NCBI GenBank assembly: GCA_029246385.1
Contig: JAQWNG010000015.1
Coordinates: forward strand, 186,001 to 250,000
Direction of reading: 5' to 3'
Source: Halioglobus sp.
GTDB lineage: Bacteria; Pseudomonadota; Gammaproteobacteria; Pseudomonadales; Halieaceae
DNA length: 64,000 nt
The position numbers and the translations under genes were made by a program. Positions 45,256 through 53,923 of the stretch are shown piece after piece (within the stretch, counting starts at the first letter, position 1; every line of letters starts with the position of its first letter). The notes below the pieces were generated by a model. The model did no database searches, was not told the DNA's origin, and saw only the letters and a program-made list of their open reading frames with translations.

Positions 45256-46830
45256 TTAAGGTAGATTTGATTCAGCGGGTTTCGTGTTAGCGTCATCAAG
45301 TACCGTGGCGCGATATTCTTCTACCAAGTGACGTTTATACAGCTTTCCATTGTCCATTCGCGGCAGCTTAGGATGAAAGTCTACTGAGCGTGGCATCTTG
45401 ATACTGGAGATACGTTCGCGCAGCCATTCCATAATCTCTACGGCTGTTTCATCGGTGGCGTCTGCCCAGTTCATCGGCTCGATGACCGCTTTGACCTCTT
45501 CCCCAAATTCCTCATTCGGAATACCAAACACTGCCACATCAGCCACTTTTTCATGAACAGCCAGAATATTTTCAACCTCCTGCGGATAGATATTCACGCC
45601 ACCGCTGATGATAGTGAAATTCTTACGGTCGGTAAGATAAAGATAGCCCTCTTCATCCACATAGCCAACGTCGCCGGTTGTAGCCCAGCCTTTGTCATTA
45701 TAGGCCTCCTCTGTTTTTGTAGGCTCATTGTGGTAATGGAAACTTCTTTGCTGGCCACCGAAATAGACTGTCCCTATTTCTCCCTGCGGTTGCTCGGCGC
45801 CGTCATCATCAACAATGTGCAGTTCGCCCACTAGCGTGACTCCGACAGAACCTTTGTGGGTAAGCCAGCTGGCAGAATCGATAAGGGTAAAGCCGATGCC
45901 CTCGCTGGCAGCATAATACTCCATGATGATCTCACCCCACCACTCGATCATCTTCTCTTTCACCTCGACAGGACAGGGTGCGGCAGCATGAATCGCCATT
46001 TGCATGGAACTCACGTCGTAACGCTGGCGAACATCCTCGGGGAGTTTGAGCAAGCGATTAAACATAATGGGAACCCATTGACTGTGGGTGACGCGATGCT
46101 CCTCGATCAGCTTTAGCGACAACTCGGGTTCAAACTTTTCCATGATCACCGACGTGCCGCCGTTGTAAGTCGTCATCATGTTGTAGTGCAATGGTGCCGC
46201 ATGGTAAAGAGGCGCGGGCGACAAATAAACGGTCTCCTCACCAAAACCGAACAGTACACCTAAGGTCGGTGCTGCCCAAGGTGGGGTGTTGACGTCTTTC
46301 GCATAATCACTGACGAAAACGCCTTTGGGCTGCCCTGTCGTTCCCGATGAGTAAAGCATAGGGACACCGTTACTCTCATCTTCTATCGGGGTATCCGGCT
46401 GCCCAGCTGTCGCCTCTTCCCACGACTCGAAGCCGGGCTTGATGCCACCCACCATATAATAGTGCTCAACGCCAGTGGACTCTGCCAACAGCTGTTCTGC
46501 GACGTCCGAAAGCGCCAGTGAGCCGATAAACATTTTCGCCCCGCAATTTTGCAAAATGTAGGCTGTTTCTGATTTTTTTAAGTGCGTACTGACCGGTGTA
46601 AATACCAACCCGCTGCGCTGCGCCGCCCAGACGATTTCCAAGAACTGTCGGTTATTTTCCAGCATCATGCCAATATGGTCGCCCGACTTAAGGCCGAGTG
46701 AGCGAAACAATTGCGCTGCCTGATTGGAACGCTCGTCGAGCTCGCGGTAGGTCACGATCTCGCCCGTCGATCCCATGATAATGGCGGGTTTATAGGGGTA
46801 AGTTTTCGCGGTAATACTAGGATGCGGCAT
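45256..46830 (-). CDS. Acyl-CoA synthetase (AMP-forming)
   Basis: This 524-residue adenylate-forming ligase has LYSSGTTGQPKGVFV, YAASEGIGFTLID, WATTGDVGYVDEEGYLYLTDRKNF and the C-terminal catalytic lysine segment MDNGKLYKRHL. It activates a carboxylic acid as CoA thioester. There is no DNA-level hint of the substrate. It is upstream of the convergent alcohol dehydrogenase and 69 bases downstream of tesB, and shares a strand with it. Confidence 0.9.
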   Translation of the reverse strand: MPHPSITAKTYPYKPAIIMGSTGEIVTYRELDERSNQAAQLFRSLGLKSGDHIGMMLENNRQFLEIVWAAQRSGLVFTPVSTHLKKSETAYILQNCGAKMFIGSLALSDVAEQLLAESTGVEHYYMVGGIKPGFESWEEATAGQPDTPIEDESNGVPMLYSSGTTGQPKGVFVSDYAKDVNTPPWAAPTLGVLFGFGEETVYLSPAPLYHAAPLHYNMMTTYNGGTSVIMEKFEPELSLKLIEEHRVTHSQWVPIMFNRLLKLPEDVRQRYDVSSMQMAIHAAAPCPVEVKEKMIEWWGEIIMEYYAASEGIGFTLIDSASWLTHKGSVGVTLVGELHIVDDDGAEQPQGEIGTVYFGGQQRSFHYHNEPTKTEEAYNDKGWATTGDVGYVDEEGYLYLTDRKNFTIISGGVNIYPQEVENILAVHEKVADVAVFGIPNEEFGEEVKAVIEPMNWADATDETAVEIMEWLRERISSIKMPRSVDFHPKLPRMDNGKLYKRHLVEEYRATVLDDANTKPAESNLP

Positions 46831-46899
46831 AGTGGTTCCTCACTCGTTTAGCGTGCTGATACAGTACTATAGAAGTTTCCAAGACAAAGTGACAGCGGC

Positions 46900-47739
46900 C
46901 TAACGAAACCGCATCACGCCCTGCTGCATTGTGGTTGCTACCAGGCGTCCCTCCCGCGTATAGAAACTGCCGCTGGCTAGACCCCGACCGCCACCGATGC
47001 GCTCAGCCTTGACGGTATGTAACAACCATTCATCAGCACGGAAATCCTCGTGAAACCAGAGCGCGTGGTCTAGACTCGCAACCTGAAAACCAACATGCGC
47101 AAAATGTCGTCCATGTGCTATCAAGCAAACGTCAAGAAGGACTGCGTCAGACAAATACGCAAGTACCGCCTGATGCAGCCCGAGTTGATCCGGCATCGGG
47201 CCAACTGTCTTCATCCACGCTTGTAAGACAGGTTTTCGTGCCACCGGGTTATCCCAGTCTACGGGCTCGACAAGACGAATATCCAAGTCTTCTCCGTTAG
47301 TGATCATAAAATTTTCATCCAAATTATCGCGTTCCAGGCTTAGCTGGCGCTCACTGGGGAGTGCATCTGGAGGAGCCACCAGCGGCATATCAGGCTGATA
47401 GTCATCACCGGTCGAGGGCATCTGGAATGACAGCGAACTGACCAGAATAGGCTTGCCTCCCTGCAGCGCGACCACACGGCGGGAACTGAAACTCAGACCG
47501 TCTCGGGCAACTTCTACTTCAAATATAATGGGTTTAGTCGGATCGCCTGGGCGCAGAAAATATGCATGCTGAGAATGCACAATACGGTCGGGCGCAACGG
47601 TTGCCACTGCAGCACTGACGCACTGCGCCAATACCTGACCGCCATAAACCCTAAAAGCAGCAGGATGCATGTTGCCAGCACTAAATTTATGCTCGCCCAG
47701 AGACTGAGGCGTTAGTACGTCGAGAAGTGTATTGAGCAC
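46900..47739 (-). CDS. tesB: Acyl-CoA thioesterase II
   Basis: This double hotdog TesB-type thioesterase has about 279 residues. The N-terminal half starts like TesB (LNTLLDVLTPQSLGEHKFSA, then YGGQVLAQ), and the C-terminal hotdog has LDHALWFHEDFRADEWLL and GRLVATTMQQGVMR with the catalytic glutamine. It hydrolyses acyl-CoA to free acid and CoA. The start is uncertain. A GTG at 47739 gives the family's N-terminal length, but the GTG at 47820 is preceded by AAGGGA. The open frame continues further 5' into the divergent DUF1445 gene. Confidence 0.88.
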   Translation of the reverse strand: MLNTLLDVLTPQSLGEHKFSAGNMHPAAFRVYGGQVLAQCVSAAVATVAPDRIVHSQHAYFLRPGDPTKPIIFEVEVARDGLSFSSRRVVALQGGKPILVSSLSFQMPSTGDDYQPDMPLVAPPDALPSERQLSLERDNLDENFMITNGEDLDIRLVEPVDWDNPVARKPVLQAWMKTVGPMPDQLGLHQAVLAYLSDAVLLDVCLIAHGRHFAHVGFQVASLDHALWFHEDFRADEWLLHTVKAERIGGGRGLASGSFYTREGRLVATTMQQGVMRFR

Positions 47740-47897
47740 GATTGCTACCAGATTGTTAATTGGGGCGTTATTATCCAGATTTGTGGCGCAATGCCAAATC
47801 TCGTTTGTCGACAGCTGCACGAGGCAATATCCCTTACGGTCGATATATTTGATATTCTTCACCCTGCACGCACTAGTGACCGAGACAAGGAAGGGCC

Positions 47898-48677
47898 ATG
47901 GACAGCACAGTAACGCCGCAAGCGCTGCGCCGCGCGATATGTTCAGGAACTTATACTGACAACACGTCGGGCATGGCAGCGGGTTTCGTACAATGCAATG
48001 TGGTAATTCTCCCTGCCGAAAATGCCATGGACTTTCTCCGTTTTTGCCAGATAAATCCCAAGCCTTGCCCACTCATTGCCTTAGGGGACCCAGACGTCAC
48101 AGCGTTACCGGGGCTGGGAGATATCGATATCTGCACCGATCTGCCGCGTTATCGGGTATTCCGCCAAGGTAACGTTACGGAAGAAGTCACGGACATCGCA
48201 GCACTGTGGCGCGGTGATCTAGTGACTTTTGCGCTGGGTTGTTTGTTTTCTTTTGAAGACGCGCTGCTGGCCGATGGGCTGGAGGTACGTAACGTGAGTC
48301 AGAGGCTAAACGTCCTCATGTACCAGACCGATATTCACTGTGCTGACTCAGGAGACCTTTTTCGAGTAAAATGGTGGTCAGCATGCGTCCGTTCAACGCC
48401 AGCGATGCCATTCGCGCTATTCAAATTTGCACCCGGTTTCCCGCAGTGCACCCTAGTTCACTTGGGCGACCCGAGGTTAATAGGCATTGAGGATCTGGAG
48501 CGACCGGATTATGGTGATGCCGTGCAGATATATGAGGCTGAAATTCCGCTCTTCTGGGCCTGCGGTGTCACTCCACAAGTGGCTCTGGCTGCAGCCCGAC
48601 TGCCTTTTGCCATCACCCACAGTCCGGGATGTATGCTGATCACTGACATGCACAACAGCCAATTGGCAGTGCTATAA
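47898..48677 (+). CDS. DUF1445 (DGLUCY N-terminal-type) protein with double frameshift
   Basis: This 259-residue member of the putative hydro-lyase family DUF1445 has the hallmark segments [49 protein letters not shown] and [11 protein letters not shown]. In mammals this domain is the N-terminal half of D-glutamate cyclase. Residues 157-186 do not match the family. The +2 frame over 48368-48460 reads [19 protein letters not shown] and then ICTRFPAVH, the conserved family sequence. One base is thus missing near 48366 (GTAAAA for GGTAAAA) and frame is regained near 48455. AAGGAAGG precedes the ATG. It is the first gene of the D-glutamate operon. Confidence 0.85.
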   Translation: MDSTVTPQALRRAICSGTYTDNTSGMAAGFVQCNVVILPAENAMDFLRFCQINPKPCPLIALGDPDVTALPGLGDIDICTDLPRYRVFRQGNVTEEVTDIAALWRGDLVTFALGCLFSFEDALLADGLEVRNVSQRLNVLMYQTDIHCADSGDLFRVKWWSACVRSTPAMPFALFKFAPGFPQCTLVHLGDPRLIGIEDLERPDYGDAVQIYEAEIPLFWACGVTPQVALAAARLPFAITHSPGCMLITDMHNSQLAVL

Positions 48678-48692
48678 AAACAGGGAAAATCG

Positions 48693-49424
48693 ATGCAACT
48701 CAACTGTGATCTAGGCGAAAGCTATGGCAGCTGGAATAATGGACATGATGCTGCCGTAATGCCCTATATTGACCAAGCAAGTATTGCTTGCGGCTTTCAC
48801 GCAGGCGACCCACTCACTATGCGTAATACGCTGGCAATAGCTGCAAAATACGACGTCGCAATCGGTGCCCATCCCGCCTACCCCGATATTGTCGGTTTTG
48901 GTCGTCGCAGCATGGCGCTCAGCCGCGATGAAATCATTACCTGCCTGCACTATCAAGTGTCAGCACTGGAGGGCATGGCCCAGAGTCAGGGGTTAGCGCT
49001 CGCCTACGTCAAACCGCACGGTGCCTTGTATCACGACATGATGGCGCAGGAGGACGTACGCGCAGCCGTTTTCGATGCGATGGCCAGCCACCATCAACCA
49101 CTGGCACTCATACTGCAGTCCACGCAGCGGATCGATAGCCACAGAGAGGAAGCGAAGCTCGCCGGCATAAAAGTATTATTCGAAGCGTTTGCCGATCGCT
49201 GCTATGCCGACAACGGCGGCCTCGTCCACAGAAGCCAGCCAGGCGCGTTACTCGACCGTGAGCGCATGTTAGCGCAAGTGCAGCAATTGCAGCAAGATAG
49301 CACTATAACCAGCTTGAGTGGCCAGCGCATTGCTCTCCAAGTCGACACCCTTTGCGTTCACGGTGACAACCCAGAAGGCGTAAAGTCCATCGCAGCGATT
49401 CGTGCGTTGGTGGACGCGGACTAA
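48693..49424 (+). CDS. pxpA: 5-oxoprolinase subunit A (LamB/YcsF family)
   Basis: This 243-residue PxpA has LNCDLGESYGSW, ACGFHAGDPLTMRNT, GAHPAYPD, YVKPHGALYHDM and VDTLCVHGDNPEG, all typical of the LamB/YcsF family. PxpA, with PxpBC, opens 5-oxoproline to glutamate at the cost of ATP. The gene begins 15 bases after DUF1445 and is six bases before pxpB. Confidence 0.93.
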   Translation: MQLNCDLGESYGSWNNGHDAAVMPYIDQASIACGFHAGDPLTMRNTLAIAAKYDVAIGAHPAYPDIVGFGRRSMALSRDEIITCLHYQVSALEGMAQSQGLALAYVKPHGALYHDMMAQEDVRAAVFDAMASHHQPLALILQSTQRIDSHREEAKLAGIKVLFEAFADRCYADNGGLVHRSQPGALLDRERMLAQVQQLQQDSTITSLSGQRIALQVDTLCVHGDNPEGVKSIAAIRALVDAD

Positions 49425-49430
49425 ACCACT

Positions 49431-50111
49431 GTGAAACTACGCATAGCGGGCGAAGATGCCCTAATGGTCTATTTTGGAGACGTCATGAATGCTCAGACTT
49501 CTGCTCGCATTCAGGCCGCAACCAGCGCCATCGAACATGCCATGGGCGAGGACCTTATCGATTTGGTCCCCTCCTATGCTTCCGTCTTGATTCTCTACAA
49601 CCCCTTACGTACCAACCACGTAAGTGTCGCAAGACGCGTGCGCAGCGCCCTTGCCACTGCCTCCGCGCCCATTGCCGCAGAGCATCGCACTATCGTGCTG
49701 CCAGTTTACTATGCCACTGAGGCAGGTATAGATCTCGAGCCTTTGGCCGCACGCGCGGGCTTATCAATTAATACAGTCATCGAGCTCCACACACGCGCTG
49801 AATACAGGGTCTACGCGATTGGTTTCGCGCCTGGCTTTGCCTACCTGGGGGAAGTAGATGAACGCATTGCAGCACCGCGTTTGCACACGCCCAGAGCCGT
49901 TGTCCCCGGTGGCTCAGTTGCCATAGCCGATCGACAAACTGCCGTTTACCCCTCCGCTTCGCCCGGTGGCTGGAATCTGATCGGCCGCTGCCCAGTGACA
50001 ATGTTTGACCCCAACATCCAGCCCTGCATGCCTGTGTCCGTTGGTGACACGGTGCGCTTTGAAGCGATCAGTCGCGAACACTTTCTGACCCTAGGAGGCA
50101 ATCTGGCATGA
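49431..50111 (+). CDS. pxpB: 5-oxoprolinase subunit B
   Basis: This 226-residue PxpB (KipI-like fold) starts at a GTG. It contains YRVYAIGFAPGFAYLG and PRAVVPGGSVAIADRQTAVYP, the kinase-like active region of the PxpB-PxpC complex, which phosphorylates 5-oxoproline. Its stop overlaps the start of pxpC by four bases (ATGA), so the two subunits are translationally coupled. Confidence 0.92.
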   Translation: MKLRIAGEDALMVYFGDVMNAQTSARIQAATSAIEHAMGEDLIDLVPSYASVLILYNPLRTNHVSVARRVRSALATASAPIAAEHRTIVLPVYYATEAGIDLEPLAARAGLSINTVIELHTRAEYRVYAIGFAPGFAYLGEVDERIAAPRLHTPRAVVPGGSVAIADRQTAVYPSASPGGWNLIGRCPVTMFDPNIQPCMPVSVGDTVRFEAISREHFLTLGGNLA

Positions 50112-51043
50112 CTATGCGCGTGGTACAATCTGGCGTGCTCAGCTTGCTGCAGGATAGTGGACGGCAGGGTCAGCACCGCATCGGCCTGAGCAATGGCGGG
50201 CCAATGGATAGAGAGGCCTTTCACTACTGCAATCGTCTACTGGAAAACGCGCCCGCTAGCACTGTCATCGAAATCAGTGTTGGTGGTCTGCAACTGAAAA
50301 CCCTAGTCGATACTTATATTTGCCTTACCGGTGCGACCATGCCACTCAGTATTAACGGTCATGAGAAAGCGTTATGGGCGGTGCAACGCGTGTGCGCTGG
50401 CGACATCATAGACGTCGGCTTCGCGAAGTCCGGCTGCCGCAGTTATTTTGGCGTGGCAGATGGCTTTACCATTAAAGCCAGTTTTGGCAGCACTGCAACA
50501 GTAGTCAGAGAAAATATTGGGGGCCTGCAGGGCCATAGCTTACACGTTGGCGATGAACTGCCCTGCCCCACTGTCACTGCGCGCAAACAGTATTATTTGG
50601 CCGACAGGGATCAGCCCCGCTATCAGAATACGCTCACTGTCCGCGTTATCCCGGGCTATCAGCAGCGCCATTTCAACCGCGTCGAGCAACGTCGCTTTTT
50701 TGGCAGCACCTATCGCATATCCGAGCGCTGCGATCGCATGGGCTATCGACTAGAGGGCCCTGTTATAGCATGCGATATTCAGGGTGTGCTATCCGAAGGC
50801 ATCTGCTTTGGTTCAATCCAATTGCCACCGGATGGGCAACCCATAGTATTGCTCAATGATCGCCAAACCATCGGAGGATACCCGAAAATTGGCGCAGCGT
50901 TGTCGCTGGATGTCGCACGTATGACCCAGTTAGTGCCGGGGAACAGCGTGCACTTTGCACCCATAACTCACCACACCGCCCGCAAGGCCGTTGAGTGGGC
51001 TCAGCTTTTTACGCTGCGCAAGGCGTTGCAGGAGCACCGATAA
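50108..51043 (+). CDS. pxpC: 5-oxoprolinase subunit C
   Basis: This 311-residue PxpC (KipA/urea amidolyase C-terminal-like) has LLQDSGRQGQHRIGLSNGGPMD, YFGVADGF and LPPDGQPIVLLNDRQTIGGYP. It pairs with PxpB. The start overlaps pxpB, and the stop overlaps the ATG of DUF4392 (TAATG), showing tight operon packing. Confidence 0.92.
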   Translation: MTMRVVQSGVLSLLQDSGRQGQHRIGLSNGGPMDREAFHYCNRLLENAPASTVIEISVGGLQLKTLVDTYICLTGATMPLSINGHEKALWAVQRVCAGDIIDVGFAKSGCRSYFGVADGFTIKASFGSTATVVRENIGGLQGHSLHVGDELPCPTVTARKQYYLADRDQPRYQNTLTVRVIPGYQQRHFNRVEQRRFFGSTYRISERCDRMGYRLEGPVIACDIQGVLSEGICFGSIQLPPDGQPIVLLNDRQTIGGYPKIGAALSLDVARMTQLVPGNSVHFAPITHHTARKAVEWAQLFTLRKALQEHR

Positions 51044-51891
51044 TGCAGGAGCAGCAACTCAGCGAGTCGATTGAAAAGCTGTTGGTGTCGAGCAATCCGC
51101 GACATATGGCCGTCGCTAAAGCAGCGCTCAAGCCTAGCTATTATCTGCGCGGTGCAAGACATCTGCGAGACATCACCGGCTCGGTTATCATTGGTACTGG
51201 CTTTCCGGTGTCTGACACTTTTGAAACCGATGGACCGGTTCGCGCCATGGCACTTTATCAAGCTTTAGAGACTCTGGGTGCATGCCCCTATATCGCATGC
51301 GGAGCATCGCTGGCCCACGCACTCGCGACTGACTATCGCATAGTGCAGTTAACCGCACGTGACCAACAAGCGGCATGCCTGGAAGCGACGGCTCAACTAT
51401 TAGCCTTGCAACCAAAGGCTATCGTCGCGATCGAATGTCCAGGAATCGCTGCAGATAGTCGTTATTATAATATGCGGGGGAAAGACATTACCGCCGAATG
51501 TTTTTATTTCGACCCCTTCATCAACCAAGCCAATTGCCCTACCATTGCAATTGGGGACGGTGGCAATGAAATCGGTATGGGTAATATAGCCAAAACGCTG
51601 GCAGGTCTCGACATCACCGCCTCGATGGCCTGCTGCCGCGAACTACTGGTAGCGGATGTCTCTAACTGGGGCGCCTATGGCCTAATCGCTTTTTTGGGCT
51701 TATGGTCGCAGCAAGATTTGTTGGCGAATATCTCGTCAGAGGAGTTATTTAACTATCTCTCTGCCCGCGGCAGCGTTGACGGCATAACCGGAAAAAATAC
51801 GCTCACTGAAGACGGGCTGCCGTCCTTTAAGGGAGCCAGAATTATTGAGAAATTGCGCGTGCTCACACATTTTTCGCCGCGCACAACATAG
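51043..51891 (+). CDS. DUF4392 protein (DGLUCY C-terminal-type, D-glutamate cyclase domain)
   Basis: This 282-residue protein is of the DUF4392 family, the C-terminal half of mammalian D-glutamate cyclase (DGLUCY), which turns D-glutamate into 5-oxo-D-proline. The hallmark GDGGNEIGMG (residues 171-180), the ETDGPVRAMALYQAL segment and the IVAIECPGIAADSRYYNMRG region are clear. The ATG overlaps pxpC. In mammals this domain is fused to DUF1445; here it is separate and on the other side of pxpABC, within the same operon. Confidence 0.88.
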   Translation: MQEQQLSESIEKLLVSSNPRHMAVAKAALKPSYYLRGARHLRDITGSVIIGTGFPVSDTFETDGPVRAMALYQALETLGACPYIACGASLAHALATDYRIVQLTARDQQAACLEATAQLLALQPKAIVAIECPGIAADSRYYNMRGKDITAECFYFDPFINQANCPTIAIGDGGNEIGMGNIAKTLAGLDITASMACCRELLVADVSNWGAYGLIAFLGLWSQQDLLANISSEELFNYLSARGSVDGITGKNTLTEDGLPSFKGARIIEKLRVLTHFSPRTT

Positions 51892-51921
51892 CGAGATTGC
51901 AGTGAACCAGCAGGTACATGA

Positions 51922-52779
51922 ATGAGTATTGTTTATCTAAACGGCAATTATATACCGATGAATGAAGCCCGCATCTCGCCCATGGATCGCGGCTTCTTAT
52001 TCGGTGACGGCATCTATGAGGTGATCCCCTCCTATGACGGAAAACTTGTTGGCTTGGCTCTGCATTTGAAGCGCATGCAGGACGGGTTGAACGCAATAGA
52101 AATTGACCTGCAAATAGATTACGAGCGTTGGCAGGACATTGCGTTACAACTAATTGCGCGCAATGGCAGTGGCAACCTCGGGCTGTATTTTCAAATCAGT
52201 CGCGGCGCTGACACGAAGCGCGACCACGCCTATCCTGATAAAGTGCAACCGACTGTCTTTGTTTTCGCCTATGAAATTCCGCCCGCATCGAAGGCAGACA
52301 AAAATTCTGCCATACCCTTATCTGTCGTAACGGCTAAGGACTTGCGCTGGCAACGTTGTAATATTAAATCGACATCGCTGTTGGGCAATGTTATGCACTA
52401 TCAACAAAGCCAGCCCGGCGGACACAGCGAAACGATTTTGTATAACGATGCGCATGAAATCACAGAAGCCTCAAAAAGCAACGTGTATGTCATTAAAAAT
52501 GGCATAGTTGCCACGCCGCTATTAGACAACCAAAAGTTACCCGGTGTTACGCGGAAAACCCTACTTGAGATTTTATATCGCGATGGCAATATAGCAGTTG
52601 AAGAGCGCATAGTAGCACTCGCTGAATTGAAAGACGCAGATGAGGTCTGGCTTTCCAATTCCACTCGAGGCCTTATTCCGGTGACCGCAGTAAACGAGAA
52701 ACCCGTCGCTGACGGAAAAATTGGCGATGTCTGGCTGGCAGCGCAAACACTCTATGCCACCCATAAGTTTGACCTCTAA
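51922..52779 (+). CDS. D-amino-acid transaminase
   Basis: This 285-residue fold-type IV PLP enzyme has MDRGFLFGDGIYEVIPSYDG, the RGxxxRxH D-amino-acid motif (Arg94, Arg100, His102) and the PLP lysine Lys149 in CNIKSTSLLGN. The RxH pair binds the alpha-carboxylate and marks D-amino-acid transaminases rather than branched-chain ones. It exchanges the amino group between D-alanine and 2-oxoglutarate, giving pyruvate and D-glutamate or the reverse. The ATG follows the DUF4392 stop by 30 bases; its own stop overlaps alr. Confidence 0.9.
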   Translation: MSIVYLNGNYIPMNEARISPMDRGFLFGDGIYEVIPSYDGKLVGLALHLKRMQDGLNAIEIDLQIDYERWQDIALQLIARNGSGNLGLYFQISRGADTKRDHAYPDKVQPTVFVFAYEIPPASKADKNSAIPLSVVTAKDLRWQRCNIKSTSLLGNVMHYQQSQPGGHSETILYNDAHEITEASKSNVYVIKNGIVATPLLDNQKLPGVTRKTLLEILYRDGNIAVEERIVALAELKDADEVWLSNSTRGLIPVTAVNEKPVADGKIGDVWLAAQTLYATHKFDL

Positions 52780-53858
52780 TGACCCGACCCACTCAAGCGA
52801 AACTTAATCTTAGCGCGTTACGCCATAATGTCAGTGTGGCGCGCGAGCTAGCGCCACAGTCCAAAGTGATGGCCGTTGTTAAAGCTAATGCCTATGGCCA
52901 CGGCGCAGCAATCATTGCCGGCGCACTCCAATCCCATGCGGATGCTTTTGCTGTTGCCAGTATCGAAGAAGCCGCTGCACTTCGTGGTTCCGGCATTACA
53001 CGGCCCATACTCCTTTTGGAGGGTCTGTTCGATGAATCCGAATTAGGCATTGCAGCCCAACTTGACGTCTGGCTAAGCATCCACAACCAGCAGCAACTGC
53101 AGTGGCTTGAAGGTGCAGAATTGTCCGACCCCCTGACCTGCTGGCTTAAGATCGACACTGGCATGAATCGTCTTGGCGTCACGCCGGATAACGCATTGCA
53201 CTATCATCAGCGGCTAGTGAACACGCCTAATGCTACTGATGGCACCGTCGCCTATACGCATTTCGCTGCCGCAGATGATGTGCAGAATTTGCAAACACAG
53301 CGACAGATCGATGCCTTCGATAACTTAACTTTTAACGTCACACGCAGCGCAGCAAATTCTGCAGCAGTGCTCGCTTGGCCGTTGACGCATTACGACTGGG
53401 TGCGACCGGGCTATATGCTGTATGGCAATTCGCCCATGACACAGGACCACCCCAATGCTCGAACACTGAAACCAGTCATGACACTGACTTCCGCTGTGAT
53501 CGCCTTGCACGACGTTGCTGCCGGTGAATCTGTTGGATACGGCGGCACTTGGGTTGCGCAGCGCCCTTCTGTCATTGCCACAGTCACTATCGGCTATGGC
53601 GATGGCTACCCCCGCGAAGCACCCAACGGGACGCCGATACTTGTCAACGGTCAACGCGCCGCACTCGCAGGTCGCGTCTCCATGGACATGATTACTGTCG
53701 ATGTCACAGACCTCGAACACGTTCAGCTTGGGAGCGAGGTCGTGCTGTGGGGCTCAGGCCTGCCACTGGGAGAAGTGGCTCGCTGGGCCAACACTATCGG
53801 TTACGAGCTCACCACACGAATGCCGCAGCGCACACTCAGGGTTGTCGTCAATGCGTAG
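52779..53858 (+). CDS. alr: Alanine racemase
   Basis: This 359-residue racemase has the PLP lysine Lys35 in VVKANAYGHG, the tyrosine in GYGGTW, RVSMDMITVDVTD and a C-terminal VVLWG motif. It interconverts L- and D-alanine. The ATG overlaps the stop of the transaminase (TAATG), so the two are translationally coupled. It is likely to be a catabolic racemase given its partners, though a cell-wall role cannot be excluded. Confidence 0.93.
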   Translation: MTRPTQAKLNLSALRHNVSVARELAPQSKVMAVVKANAYGHGAAIIAGALQSHADAFAVASIEEAAALRGSGITRPILLLEGLFDESELGIAAQLDVWLSIHNQQQLQWLEGAELSDPLTCWLKIDTGMNRLGVTPDNALHYHQRLVNTPNATDGTVAYTHFAAADDVQNLQTQRQIDAFDNLTFNVTRSAANSAAVLAWPLTHYDWVRPGYMLYGNSPMTQDHPNARTLKPVMTLTSAVIALHDVAAGESVGYGGTWVAQRPSVIATVTIGYGDGYPREAPNGTPILVNGQRAALAGRVSMDMITVDVTDLEHVQLGSEVVLWGSGLPLGEVARWANTIGYELTTRMPQRTLRVVVNA

Positions 53859-53923
53859 CCACAGACTATCTGCCTATTCACTATGGTCGATACGTCAGGC
53901 AGACACCCATCAACGAGGTCAAT

